DNA from: Pontiellaceae bacterium B1224
GTDB taxonomy: Bacteria; Verrucomicrobiota; Kiritimatiellia; Kiritimatiellales; Pontiellaceae
Direction of reading: 5' to 3'
NCBI GenBank assembly: GCA_029432815.1
Contig: JAROBA010000006.1
Location: 62,001 to 126,000, forward strand
DNA: 64,000 bases
Shown: piece by piece, positions 1 to 10,591 of the stretch
Layout: each line of letters opens with the position of its first letter
How positions within the stretch are numbered: position 1 is the stretch's first letter
Program-made: the position numbers and the translations under genes
The notes under the pieces: model-generated
What the model was told of the DNA's origin: nothing
What the model saw: the letters and a program-made list of their open reading frames with translations, nothing else
Databases searched by the model: none

Positions 1-246
1 GCCCGCTTCAAATTCATCAACCGAACGGGCATCGACAAAGGTTGCCGGCTCTTCCAAGGATTGGAACTTTTGAAGTGCCACCGAAAGCGGAATCACTTTG
101 ATCCCGTTCTGCTTCGCTTTAGCTTCCACCTGATTCGACCAGCTCTGCACCCACGGAATTTTGCGCGGATGCACACTGTTGGCCAAAAAAGAAACCACCC
201 CGCTGATCAACAGGATGATCCCAATCTGCTTGAGGATGGTTTTCAT
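1..246 (-). CDS. Membrane-anchored rhodanese-like protein (N-terminal part, runs off window)
   Basis: This open frame starts at the ATG at 246 and is cut by the window edge, leaving 82 codons. Residues 5-24 (QIGIILLISGVVSFLANS) form a hydrophobic segment that is either an uncleaved signal anchor or a signal peptide. The last visible residues, TFVDARSVDEFEAG, match the first strand and DARxxxEFExG motif of rhodanese domains; the active-site loop lies outside the window. The protein is probably a periplasmic or membrane-tethered sulfurtransferase-like domain. One copy of the 15-bp dispersed palindrome lies in frame and encodes FQSLE just before the rhodanese domain. The rhodanese assignment rests only on this short stretch. 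Confidence 0.7.
   Translation of the reverse strand, partial: MKTILKQIGIILLISGVVSFLANSVHPRKIPWVQSWSNQVEAKAKQNGIKVIPLSVALQKFQSLEEPATFVDARSVDEFEAG
52..66. repeat. Dispersed palindrome
   Basis: TTCCAAGGATTGGAA, in frame in the rhodanese-like gene as FQSLE. Confidence 0.95.
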
Positions 247-266
247 AAAAAACTCATTTCGTCAAT

Positions 267-2252
267 TTACTTATTAAGTGCTGACGTATAAGCCTGTCGC
301 TCATGTGTTGGCGTTGTCGGAAAAGCTAACGCTAGCTTCCTCTCCTTTACCAAATCACGCAAATATTGCCCTCGAAGAGTTTCCGGCTCCCTGTTCACTA
401 ATCCCGCCAGGCTACGTAATGTTACGAATCGGCCCTCGCAAATTTTTAAAATCACCTGAATTAAAGTCTCTCTATTGAGTTTTTTCTTCTCCCGTGGTTC
501 ATCCGCCAAAGTCTCAAGGTGAGCTCGAAGCGTATCGGACAATTGCCCTAAGTCATCAATAACCGGAAGATTTAGATGCTCAGAAAGTAAACACCCATCT
601 TTATCACGCTTATCAGATGAATTCGGGGAGCTGTGGTCCAAATTCGGGGAGCTGTGGTCCAAATTCGGGGAGCTGTGGTCCAAATTCGGGAGGCTGTGAT
701 CTAAATTCGGGGAGGTGGTTCCAAACACATCTTCCGGCTTCGGAATCGCCTCTCCCTTTACATGATAGATTGCGCCCCGACCACCAGTTGATTCCAGCAT
801 CCCCATAGTTGTAAGATGTTGCAACATTTTCGAAAGGTCTACCGGATGCTCAGTCGTCACAGCTTTTAGTCGGGCATGATTGACAGTTCCTTCACTGGAA
901 GCCAATGCAAGCGCCACGCGCTCCACATATTCCAGTTGATCAAATGCTGCTGCTCCAAACTTATTACGGAGCCCTGCAAGGACCTGCTCTGGGAACAGAT
1001 CAATCATTCTTAGTTCCAATAAAGTTTGGTTATAGGGTTCTACCAACTCGTAAAGTTTCGGAGGGTTCCAGTGCTGTGACTGCCAACCATGAAGAATTTT
1101 TGGAATCCCAGTTCCTGCCTGCTCACCCACTCCAATAAAACGGAACATTTTATGTAACGTACGGTTCCTGCAATCTGGCTCGCCACCCAATAATGCGATC
1201 TCAACCGGAATACGCATCAATCCCGGGTTGCGGAATCCAAACATATCCGGGCGCTTCACAACAAATACTGAAGCCCGATCAGAATAGTCGGCATGTACAA
1301 TTACATTAGCCAGAGCTTCGCGTAATGCTTCATGAACTGGAGTTTCATCCTTTCGTTCACCCTTTTTTAGATTGAATGGCACTGGTAACTCAGCGGTTAG
1401 CTTCAAATATACTTTACGGTAGAAATCATAAAGATTCCCCGACCACTTACCATCCAAAGTAATCCGGTCAACCCAACGTTTTTCTGCCTTGGCCTCTTCC
1501 CGCTCCTGATAATCGACCATATAGTTAGGGAATTCGTCCTGAATTGATGCCATTTCCCCGAACATCAACAAACCAGCAACAGTAATGCCCGCAACCTTTG
1601 TTTCCCTGTCCTTTCGCCAACCACCAATCTGCCGAAGAAACGCTCGGTCTTCCAGCGAGTTCCACGGATGTGATGGTTCGCGGTTAGCAAAAACCTGCCG
1701 ATATGCTCGAAATGTTCCTATATCTAGGTCATCCCAATCATAGCCAGTCAGAATTCTGTCATCACGACTATCCTCCACCTGTTCGGCTAACATCCGCTTG
1801 ACTTCATCATCAGGAAGCCGACGATCTCCTTCATTTAGTCGCCGGTAGGTGTTTCCATCAAAAGGATTTCGCGTCAAATGTACTGGACGTTGCTTCCGCG
1901 TTGCTCGGGGAATATCCACCACAAGAATAATTTTCCCCTGCAACAAAACTTCCGAGACCATTGCATCAGTGACCAAGCAGGAACTTACTGTTTTCGGGTT
2001 ATTTGCCCCGTCAAACAACTCCTTGCGAACTTTTTCTGGATTTTCAATGCCCTCAATTGAAAAATGATTTTTTCTCTCTCGCACTCCCAACAGCACAACA
2101 CCACCGTTCGTATTTGCGAAGGAGCTATACGTTGGCCAGAAATCTTGAGGTAGTGCGCCCTGGCCATTTCGGCCAATGGCCAGTTTGCACTCTAAATCAA
2201 CAGACTCCCGAAGCAGTTCAATGTCATCGATCATATGAATATCGAAATTCAT
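267..2252 (-). CDS. AlbA_2/Schlafen-type ATP-binding regulator with internal heptapeptide repeat
   Basis: A 661-residue protein. Residues ~10-130 (ESVDLECKLAI..., FANTNGGVVLLGV) are typical of the AlbA_2 (divergent AAA-4/Schlafen-like) domain. Residues ~315-400 carry the matching GHKL-like ATPase part (HEALREALANVIVHADY, then GVGEQAGTGIPKI). A winged-helix-like region follows. Near residues 512-544 the heptapeptide SPNLDHS is repeated four to five times, encoded by a 21-bp DNA tandem repeat. Members of this family are usually annotated as putative transcriptional regulators or ATP-dependent DNA-binding proteins, and some sit in defence islands; no defence partner is seen here. It lies downstream of gyrA on the same strand. 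The function is unknown beyond the domain calls. Confidence 0.8.
   Translation of the reverse strand: MNFDIHMIDDIELLRESVDLECKLAIGRNGQGALPQDFWPTYSSFANTNGGVVLLGVRERKNHFSIEGIENPEKVRKELFDGANNPKTVSSCLVTDAMVSEVLLQGKIILVVDIPRATRKQRPVHLTRNPFDGNTYRRLNEGDRRLPDDEVKRMLAEQVEDSRDDRILTGYDWDDLDIGTFRAYRQVFANREPSHPWNSLEDRAFLRQIGGWRKDRETKVAGITVAGLLMFGEMASIQDEFPNYMVDYQEREEAKAEKRWVDRITLDGKWSGNLYDFYRKVYLKLTAELPVPFNLKKGERKDETPVHEALREALANVIVHADYSDRASVFVVKRPDMFGFRNPGLMRIPVEIALLGGEPDCRNRTLHKMFRFIGVGEQAGTGIPKILHGWQSQHWNPPKLYELVEPYNQTLLELRMIDLFPEQVLAGLRNKFGAAAFDQLEYVERVALALASSEGTVNHARLKAVTTEHPVDLSKMLQHLTTMGMLESTGGRGAIYHVKGEAIPKPEDVFGTTSPNLDHSLPNLDHSSPNLDHSSPNLDHSSPNSSDKRDKDGCLLSEHLNLPVIDDLGQLSDTLRAHLETLADEPREKKKLNRETLIQVILKICEGRFVTLRSLAGLVNREPETLRGQYLRDLVKERKLALAFPTTPTHERQAYTSALNK
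620..715 (-). repeat. 21-bp tandem repeat, about 4.5 copies, in frame inside the AlbA_2 gene
   Basis: Three identical 21-bp units occupy 620-640, 641-661 and 662-682. They are followed by a diverged unit at 683-703 and a partial one. Because 21 is a multiple of three, copy-number change would add or remove whole SPNLDHS heptads in a linker without breaking the frame. Confidence 0.95.
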
Positions 2253-2308
2253 TATACACCTTCGACCTGCTTCAGGACCATGGTCGTTTACTAATCTAAA
2301 ACCTGATT

Positions 2309-4843
2309 TTATTCTTCATCAGCAGGTGGCTTTTCAGAAGTTTCCGGTGCGGCTTCTGTTACAGGAGCTTCTCCTTCAACAACTTCACCTTCCACCACTT
2401 CAACTTCCGGTGCGTCCTCTTCCGGATCGAGCACGGCGGCGGAGACGAGTTTGTCGCCTTCCTTGAGGTTGAAGAGTCGAACGCCCTGCGTGTTACGGCC
2501 GATAACCCGAAGGTCGCTCGCGCCGATGCAGATCATTTGACCACCTTCGGAGATGAGCATCAGACGATGATCTTCCGTGACGGCGTGCGCACTCACGACC
2601 TTACCATTACGGTCGGAGGTCTGAATACTGATGATGCCTTTACCGCCACGACTCTGCGTACGGTATTCATCGAAGCTGGTTCGTTTACCGTATCCGTTTT
2701 CGGTGATGGCCATCATCGTTGATTCTTCATCCACGATTTCAATGGTCACGACTTCATCGTCGCCGGTCAGCGTTACCCCTTTCACACCACGCGAAACACG
2801 GCCAAGCGGACGTGCATCGGTTTCGTTGAAGCGAATGGCTTTACCGTTTTTCATGCTGAGAATAATCTGGTCATCCCCATTCGTCAGCTTAACGCCGATC
2901 AGCTCATCATCTTCATCAATATTGATGGCTTTCACTCCGGCCACACGAACATTTTTATAGGCCGCGAGGACGGTCTTTTTCACGATGCCGTTCTTGGTGG
3001 CCATGATCAGGTTATGATCGTGATCGTCGAGTTCGCGGACACACATGATGGCGGCGAGCTTTTCATCCTGACTCATCTGCAGCACGTTGGCCAACGAACG
3101 ACCGCGACTCTGACGCGAACCTTCCGGCACATAGTACGCCTTGAGCCAATACATGCGTCCGGCTTCGGTGAAGCAGAGCAGGTAGTCGTGCGTGGAGGCC
3201 GAGAAGATGTGTTCCACAAAGTCCTCATCCTTCGTGCTCATTCCAACCACCCCTTTACCACCACGACGCTGCTGACGATAGGTATCGGTTGGTACGCGCT
3301 TGATGTAGCCGGTGTTCGAAAGCGTGATCACACACGGCTCATCGGCGATGAGGTCTTCAATGTCGATTTCACCTTCGTCGATCGAAAGATCGGTCTTGCG
3401 GATGTCGCCATACTTCGCGCGAATCTGTTCGAGGTCTTCCTTGATGACGGCAAAGATTTTTTCCGGATGAGCCAGCAGATCTTCGAGATATTCGATCAGC
3501 TTCATCAGTTCCGCGTATTCCGCTTCAACCTTGTCGCGTTCCAGACCGGTCAGCTGATAGAGGCGCATATCGAGAATGTGTTTTGCCTGAATTTCGGTGA
3601 ACCCGAACTTGGCAATCAAACGCTCCTGCGCTTCTTCGCGGTTTTTCGAATCGCGAATGATCCGAACGACGTCGTCCATGTTGTCCATGGCGAGTAGGTA
3701 GCCTTCGAGAATGTGTGCGCGGGCTTTGGCTTTATCGAGATCGAACTGCGTGCGGCGGGTGATCACTTCAAAACGGTGATCGATGAAGCACTGCAGCACT
3801 TCCTTCAGGTTCATGACGCGGGGCTTGCCCTTGTCGATCGCCAGCATAATGCCGCCGAAGGTCTGTTCCATCTGCGTGTGTTTGAAGATGTTGTTGAGCA
3901 ACACATTCGGGACGGCGTTGCGCTTGAGCTCGATGACGAGGCGGATGCCTTCTTTGCCGGTCTCATCGCGAATGTCGGAAATGCCTTCGAGCTTTTTGTC
4001 GCGAACGAGGTGAACCATTTTCTGGATCAACAGGGTCTTGTTCAGCGCGTAAGGAATCTCGGTGATGATGATGCGGGCCTTGCCGTTGTCATCTTCTTCG
4101 ATATCGGCTTTACCACGTACTTTAATCTTACCGCGGCCGGTCGTGTAGAAATCACGTACCGCATTGAGGCCGTAAACGGTACCGCCTGTCGGGAAGTCGG
4201 GGCCTTTAACGAGCTCGTGCAGTTCGTCAATCGTGGCTTCGGGGTTATCGATCAGCAGAATGGTTCCATCAATCACTTCGCCGAGATTGTGCGGCGGAAT
4301 GTTGGTGGCCATACCCACGGCAATACCGGTTGAACCGTTCACCAGCAGGTTCGGAACACGGGCCGGAAGCACCGAAGGTTCCATGAGCGATTCGTCGAAG
4401 TTCGGGCGCATATCGACGGTGTTCTTGTCGATATCTGCGAGCATTTCTTCCGCCAGCGGGCGGAGACGACACTCGGTATATCGATAGGCAGCCGCGCGGT
4501 CACCGTCGATGGAACCGAAGTTACCCTGGCCATCGATGAGCATGCCGCGCATCGCGAAGTCCTGCGCCATACGCACCATGGTGTCGTAGACGGCGGTATC
4601 GCCGTGCGGATGGTAGTTACCGATTACTTCACCGACCACTTTAGCGCATTTCACATACGCTTTATTGTGTGTCCAGCCACGTTCTTTCATGGCGTAGAGA
4701 ATACGACGGTTGCCCGGCTTCATGCCGTCGCGCACGTCCGGCAGGGCGCGGCCGACAATTACCGACATCGAATAGTCGATGTAGGCGCGTTGCATTTCGT
4801 CTTCAATATTAATCAGGTCGATACGTTCGTTCGTAATGTCCAT
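2309..4843 (-). CDS. gyrA: DNA gyrase subunit A
   Basis: An 844-residue subunit that breaks and rejoins DNA in the A2B2 gyrase complex, which introduces negative supercoils. The catalytic tyrosine is Y122 in AAAYRYTE, at the same number as in E. coli. The quinolone-resistance region reads [10 protein letters not shown], so position 83 is threonine and 87 aspartate. The GyrA box QRRGGKG lies near residue 525 and marks a true gyrase with a DNA-wrapping C-terminal domain rather than topoisomerase IV. The last ~40 residues are strongly acidic (Glu/Val/Pro rich). It is the third gene of a gyrB - hicB-like - gyrA cluster. The ATG at 4843 gives the usual N-terminus. Identification is secure. Confidence 0.98.
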   Translation of the reverse strand: MDITNERIDLINIEDEMQRAYIDYSMSVIVGRALPDVRDGMKPGNRRILYAMKERGWTHNKAYVKCAKVVGEVIGNYHPHGDTAVYDTMVRMAQDFAMRGMLIDGQGNFGSIDGDRAAAYRYTECRLRPLAEEMLADIDKNTVDMRPNFDESLMEPSVLPARVPNLLVNGSTGIAVGMATNIPPHNLGEVIDGTILLIDNPEATIDELHELVKGPDFPTGGTVYGLNAVRDFYTTGRGKIKVRGKADIEEDDNGKARIIITEIPYALNKTLLIQKMVHLVRDKKLEGISDIRDETGKEGIRLVIELKRNAVPNVLLNNIFKHTQMEQTFGGIMLAIDKGKPRVMNLKEVLQCFIDHRFEVITRRTQFDLDKAKARAHILEGYLLAMDNMDDVVRIIRDSKNREEAQERLIAKFGFTEIQAKHILDMRLYQLTGLERDKVEAEYAELMKLIEYLEDLLAHPEKIFAVIKEDLEQIRAKYGDIRKTDLSIDEGEIDIEDLIADEPCVITLSNTGYIKRVPTDTYRQQRRGGKGVVGMSTKDEDFVEHIFSASTHDYLLCFTEAGRMYWLKAYYVPEGSRQSRGRSLANVLQMSQDEKLAAIMCVRELDDHDHNLIMATKNGIVKKTVLAAYKNVRVAGVKAINIDEDDELIGVKLTNGDDQIILSMKNGKAIRFNETDARPLGRVSRGVKGVTLTGDDEVVTIEIVDEESTMMAITENGYGKRTSFDEYRTQSRGGKGIISIQTSDRNGKVVSAHAVTEDHRLMLISEGGQMICIGASDLRVIGRNTQGVRLFNLKEGDKLVSAAVLDPEEDAPEVEVVEGEVVEGEAPVTEAAPETSEKPPADEE

Positions 4844-4882
4844 AATGTACTTTCGGGTTTTATAGCGTGTTTCGGATTAAGT

Positions 4883-5089
4883 TTAATCCTGATCTTTCAG
4901 ATGATGAATACACTCGGTAATTCTTTTCTCGATCTGTCGAATTTCCGATTGAGATTCGAGTTCAAATTCAACGACACCGGACAATTCTTCGAGCGCTTCG
5001 GTTTTTGTAAAACCAAAAGCAGTCAAATGCTTGTGTCCGGCCACCTGAGCGGTATATCCGTCTTTGTCTTTAGCGATCTCAATTTTCAC
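4883..5089 (-). CDS. Orphan HicB-like small protein between gyrB and gyrA
   Basis: A 68-residue protein that starts MKIEIAKDKDGYTAQV and continues with a GxTKTEALEEL-type helix, as in the HicB-like antitoxin fold (partial RNase H fold). HicB proteins normally neutralise a HicA mRNA interferase, but no HicA-like gene (short dsRBD-like protein with a GSH motif) lies beside it. Its neighbours are gyrB 25 bp upstream and gyrA 39 bp downstream, all on the minus strand, so it is probably co-transcribed with both gyrase subunits. It may be a domesticated or regulatory HicB-like protein rather than half of a toxin-antitoxin pair. The fold assignment is by sequence pattern only. Confidence 0.7.
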   Translation of the reverse strand: MKIEIAKDKDGYTAQVAGHKHLTAFGFTKTEALEELSGVVEFELESQSEIRQIEKRITECIHHLKDQD

Positions 5090-5114
5090 GTTTCAAGACT
5101 CCATCCTTAATCAA

Positions 5115-7718
<2,604 letters not shown>

Positions 7719-7893
7719 TCAGAATCCCAGAAACAGGAGCAACAAGAGAAGGAATCTAATTAGCACTTATTTTTCCGAAAATCCCTAAAAACGGACAAAA
7801 TCCACCTTTGAAGCGCAATCCGCTGAATTTCGGCAAAACAGTCATTTTGCACCACAATTTAAAATGATGGCGAAATACGGCGCTTAAATGAGT

Positions 7894-8559
7894 TCATCGG
7901 CGGACTGCATCCCATAGCGGCAGACCCAGAAATTGAGCCAGCTTGTCGGCATCTGCCCGGGCATGGTGCAGGTGCCCATGGTCGAATACATTCAGGCGGT
8001 CGCCCGACTTCAGCACCAGGTTGAGTTCATAGCTGAGATACGAGTTTTTATCGCTTCGGCAGAATTCCGAAATCAGCTGCAGCGCATGAATATTATCCAA
8101 CTCGGAAAAACACTTCAGTTCATCCCGGTTCATCACTTCCATCGGTGTTTGACGTCCTTTCCAGAAATAGCCACTTCGGCCATCAAAAACAACCGGACTG
8201 GAAAAATGACGGACCATGAATGCCCCGGCGGCGGAAAATACCGATCCGGTTAAAAACAACATAAATGCTGCCGGTATAGGAACTTCCGCACCGGATACAA
8301 TCATAAATACGCCGATGCCAATCGCTCCGATCCCCAAGATAAGGAATAGAATCCCGAACAGCATGGCTCCCATCGTCGGCCGGAATTCCATTCGGTCGAG
8401 ATCCATCTGCACCAAACGCCGGGTTCTGAAATTGGCCCCACCGCTTTTCAGCGGAGACCAGTCGATTCTTACCGCCAGGCTGTCATTAAATTTTGCAGGA
8501 TCGAACGAATCGTCCGATTCCATCGCAATCCCCATCAACTTGCTTATTTTACTCAGCAT
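7894..8559 (-). CDS. Hypothetical inner-membrane protein with two TM segments
   Basis: A 221-residue protein that I do not recognise. Two hydrophobic stretches at about residues 64-87 (MLFGILFLILGIGAIGIGVFM) and 95-115 form a helical hairpin. A soluble C-terminal half follows (YFWKGRQTPMEVMNRDELKCF..., then YELNLVLKSGDRLNVFDHG). The pattern resembles cytoplasmic proteins that test a value against a membrane state, but no named family is assigned. It lies 18 bp downstream of the gamma-carbonic anhydrase gene on the same strand, so the two may be co-transcribed. Confidence 0.75.
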   Translation of the reverse strand: MLSKISKLMGIAMESDDSFDPAKFNDSLAVRIDWSPLKSGGANFRTRRLVQMDLDRMEFRPTMGAMLFGILFLILGIGAIGIGVFMIVSGAEVPIPAAFMLFLTGSVFSAAGAFMVRHFSSPVVFDGRSGYFWKGRQTPMEVMNRDELKCFSELDNIHALQLISEFCRSDKNSYLSYELNLVLKSGDRLNVFDHGHLHHARADADKLAQFLGLPLWDAVRR

Positions 8560-8577
8560 CCCATGCCCCGATTTGGA

Positions 8578-9099
8578 CTAGATCGGCTTCATCGCCCCAT
8601 TTTGATATTGCTTCATTTTAACAATGTAACGCTCCGCATACATCCGAACATTGGAAATATCCGCCTCTGAAAGAGACCGGATCACCCGGGCCGGACTGCC
8701 GAGCGCCAGCGAGCCAGCGGGAATTTTACGGTTCTGCGCCACAATCGAACCGGCACCGATGATGCAGTTGTCGCCGACCTCGCACCCATCGAGCAAAATG
8801 GATCCCATCCCGATCAGGCAGTTATTCCCGATGGTGCAGCCGTGCAGCGTGACCTTGTGGCCAACCGTAACGTCTTCGCCTAGAATCGTTGGCGCGCCTT
8901 TACCGGTGTGGGCTACGGAATTGTCCTGAATGTTGGAACGGGCACCGACGATGATCGGCTCGATATCGCCACGCAACACCGCTCCAAACCAGATGCTGGA
9001 TTGTTCGCCTAAAATAACATCGCCGATAACAGTGGCATTATCGGCGACGTAGTATTCCTCCGGCAGGGAAGGTTCACGGTCATTAAATCGATAAATCAT
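8578..9099 (-). CDS. Gamma-class carbonic anhydrase family protein (left-handed beta-helix)
   Basis: A hexapeptide-repeat trimeric protein of the YrdA/PaaY/CaiE group, 173 residues from the chosen start. Conserved elements include SIWFGAVLRGD, NIQDNSVAHT, VGHKVTLHGC and LIGMGS. The histidines in VAHT, GHK and LHG correspond to the zinc ligands of gamma-carbonic anhydrases. The frame is open upstream to 9141, but those codons read through the double dispersed palindrome at 9119-9150. The family N-terminus begins MIYRFND, so the start is placed at the ATG at 9099. Function may be CO2 hydration or an unknown acyl-binding role, as for many members. Confidence 0.88.
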   Translation of the reverse strand: MIYRFNDREPSLPEEYYVADNATVIGDVILGEQSSIWFGAVLRGDIEPIIVGARSNIQDNSVAHTGKGAPTILGEDVTVGHKVTLHGCTIGNNCLIGMGSILLDGCEVGDNCIIGAGSIVAQNRKIPAGSLALGSPARVIRSLSEADISNVRMYAERYIVKMKQYQNGAMKPI

Positions 9100-9118
9100 G
9101 AGCGGAATATAACCGAGT

Positions 9119-9133
9119 TTCCAACCATTGGAA
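9119..9133. repeat. Dispersed palindrome (first of a pair)
   Basis: TTCCAACCATTGGAA, intergenic, 17 bp from the next copy, upstream of the gamma-carbonic anhydrase start. Confidence 0.95.
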
Positions 9134-9135
9134 AT

Positions 9136-9150
9136 TTCCAACCGTTGGAA
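9136..9150. repeat. Dispersed palindrome (second of a pair)
   Basis: TTCCAACCGTTGGAA, intergenic; the pair lies between two minus-strand genes. Confidence 0.95.
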
Positions 9151-9154
9151 GTTT

Positions 9155-9625
9155 TCAGGTTGAAGGAGTATTCACCAAGCCCAGCTCTAAGGTCGTTTTG
9201 CTGAGCTCGATCTGTTCGTGTTCTTCCATGACCAACAGGTTTTCAAACACCTCCCGGACTTTTTCCGTGTGTGCTTTTGCGGCAATCTCGCGGTAGAACT
9301 TAATCAGGCAGGCGTCGAAATGCATGGCGGCGGCCACTACATCCTCGACGGTCATATGTTCCTTAATTACAAACTCGTTGATCCCGCTGAGTTTGGACGC
9401 ATCAGACCCATACTGGAAATAGGAGTCCAACACGTTTTTATTCACATCCTGCTGAAATTCCTTCAGGCAGTCCTCCAGGTAGGTTTCGTGGCGGCTGAGG
9501 TAATCCAGCAGCGCGCGTGTCCGTTCTTTATCGGTGTTTTCCTTGAGATCATCATAGAATTCACTGAGCTTATGATGAAACTTGCGGGCCTGATTGAGTA
9601 CGTCTTTCGTTTGATCAAATGGCAT
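9155..9625 (-). CDS. Ferritin-like / rubrerythrin-like four-helix protein
   Basis: A 156-residue, all-helical protein. Repeated acidic and His residues at helix-compatible spacing (LSRHETYLEDCLKEF, AAMHFDACLIKFYREIA, VMEEHEQIELSK) suggest a ferritin-like four-helix bundle. Several of the E/H positions could form a diiron site, but the canonical ExxH pairs are not all clear. The first part (ARKFHHKLSEFYDDL) resembles DUF-type ferritin-like proteins found beside stress genes. It stands between the cupin and carbonic-anhydrase genes, all on the minus strand. The metal-binding role is inferred. Confidence 0.6.
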   Translation of the reverse strand: MPFDQTKDVLNQARKFHHKLSEFYDDLKENTDKERTRALLDYLSRHETYLEDCLKEFQQDVNKNVLDSYFQYGSDASKLSGINEFVIKEHMTVEDVVAAAMHFDACLIKFYREIAAKAHTEKVREVFENLLVMEEHEQIELSKTTLELGLVNTPST

Positions 9626-9711
9626 AAGATACTCCTTTCGCTTCTAAAAAGAATTTTAGGCCAATCAAAGATGCTGTCAAACCTTCCGCCGTCTAAATAA
9701 GGGGCCCGTAT

Positions 9712-10164
9712 TCAACGAGTCAGAAGCTTAATTAATTCATACTGATCCGGAAATGTTTCCAATAATTGGAAACGGGAGGGCAATTCAAACTCCGCGAAAT
9801 CGAATCCAGGCACCACATTGCAGCCCACGAGGGCATACCCTTTTCTCACCGTTGCACCGAACAAATTTCCGGCGCGGACCGTGTGCTGAAATGTGCCGGA
9901 TCCCAGCATTGTTCCGTGGTATTTCCCATCCGGATCAATTTCGTGAATCGTGATCGGCAATCCGGCATAAAAATGCCATTGCTCATCGGACTTCAGGCGA
10001 TGCAGCGCGGAGAAATCGGGCGCTTCAAGCAGATAATAAATCGAGGTCAGCAGCGGCCGCCCGTCTTCCTGCTTCAGGTCCGATTCATAAACGCGCCGAA
10101 ACCAGCCCCCTTCTGGATGCGGCTCCAGCTTCAGCTCTGTTTTCCAATGATCGGAACTTTTCAA
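9712..10164 (-). CDS. Cupin superfamily protein (DUF985 type)
   Basis: A 150-residue single-domain cupin. The family pattern is clear: LEPHPEGGWFRRVYES near the N-terminus, TSIYYLLEAPDFSALHRLKSDEQWHFYAG in the middle and FGATVRKGYALVGCNVVPGFDFAEFEL near the end. The biochemical role of DUF985 cupins is not established. The C-terminal part contains the dispersed palindrome in frame, giving FQLLE. The ATG overlaps the stop region of the CoA-binding protein gene (10161-10164), indicating translational coupling. Confidence 0.88.
   Translation of the reverse strand: MKSSDHWKTELKLEPHPEGGWFRRVYESDLKQEDGRPLLTSIYYLLEAPDFSALHRLKSDEQWHFYAGLPITIHEIDPDGKYHGTMLGSGTFQHTVRAGNLFGATVRKGYALVGCNVVPGFDFAEFELPSRFQLLETFPDQYELIKLLTR
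9757..9771. repeat. Dispersed palindrome
   Basis: TTCCAATAATTGGAA, in frame in the DUF985 cupin as FQLLE. Confidence 0.95.
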
Positions 10165-10541
10165 AACTGCCCCGAATTCAAAAGGACCAGTGTGCAGGCT
10201 TCTTCAAAGGAAATCCCCGCAGCTTCCAGCTCGCGATACAATGCCGCGTTTTCGGTGCCCGGATTAAAAATGACGCGCCCCGGCTTCAGCTGAATTATCT
10301 CCGCCATGATCGGCGTGGACAGCTTTTCTGAAACATAAACCGTCAGCGTATCGATCGGTTCCACAATTTTCGACAGGCTTTTACGGACGGGCAACCCCTC
10401 CACCATCTCAATGGCCGGATGCACCGGAACCACCTCATGACCATGTTCCAGCAAAAGTCGGATCGCCTTGTTCGAATAGCGTTCAGGTTTTGGGCTCGCC
10501 CCCAGAACCGCTACGGTGTGTTTATTCGTATTTTGATTCAT
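10161..10541 (-). CDS. CoA-binding domain protein (YccU-like)
   Basis: A 126-residue Rossmann-fold protein of the CoA_binding_2 family. It shows the nucleotide-binding start (TVAVLGASPKPERYSNKAIRLL), the middle VVPVHPAIEMVEGLPVRKSL, and KPGRVIFNPGTEN. Family members bind CoA, but their metabolic role is unknown. The gene overlaps the downstream DUF985 cupin gene by 4 bp, so the two form a two-gene operon. The start is at the ATG at 10541. Confidence 0.88.
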   Translation of the reverse strand: MNQNTNKHTVAVLGASPKPERYSNKAIRLLLEHGHEVVPVHPAIEMVEGLPVRKSLSKIVEPIDTLTVYVSEKLSTPIMAEIIQLKPGRVIFNPGTENAALYRELEAAGISFEEACTLVLLNSGQF

Positions 10542-10591
10542 GGTGCAAGACTAGCTGAGATCAACCGACTGTCAACAATCGGCTTTCAAGG

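Noticed and set aside
3014-4333. Two long plus-strand open frames opposite gyrA
   Set aside because: Both are shadows of the conserved gyrA coding frame; the amino-acid composition is meaningless and no start signals are present.
9100-9141. Upstream start at 9141 for the gamma-carbonic anhydrase gene
   Set aside because: The extra codons fall in the paired dispersed palindromes; the family N-terminus begins at the ATG at 9099.
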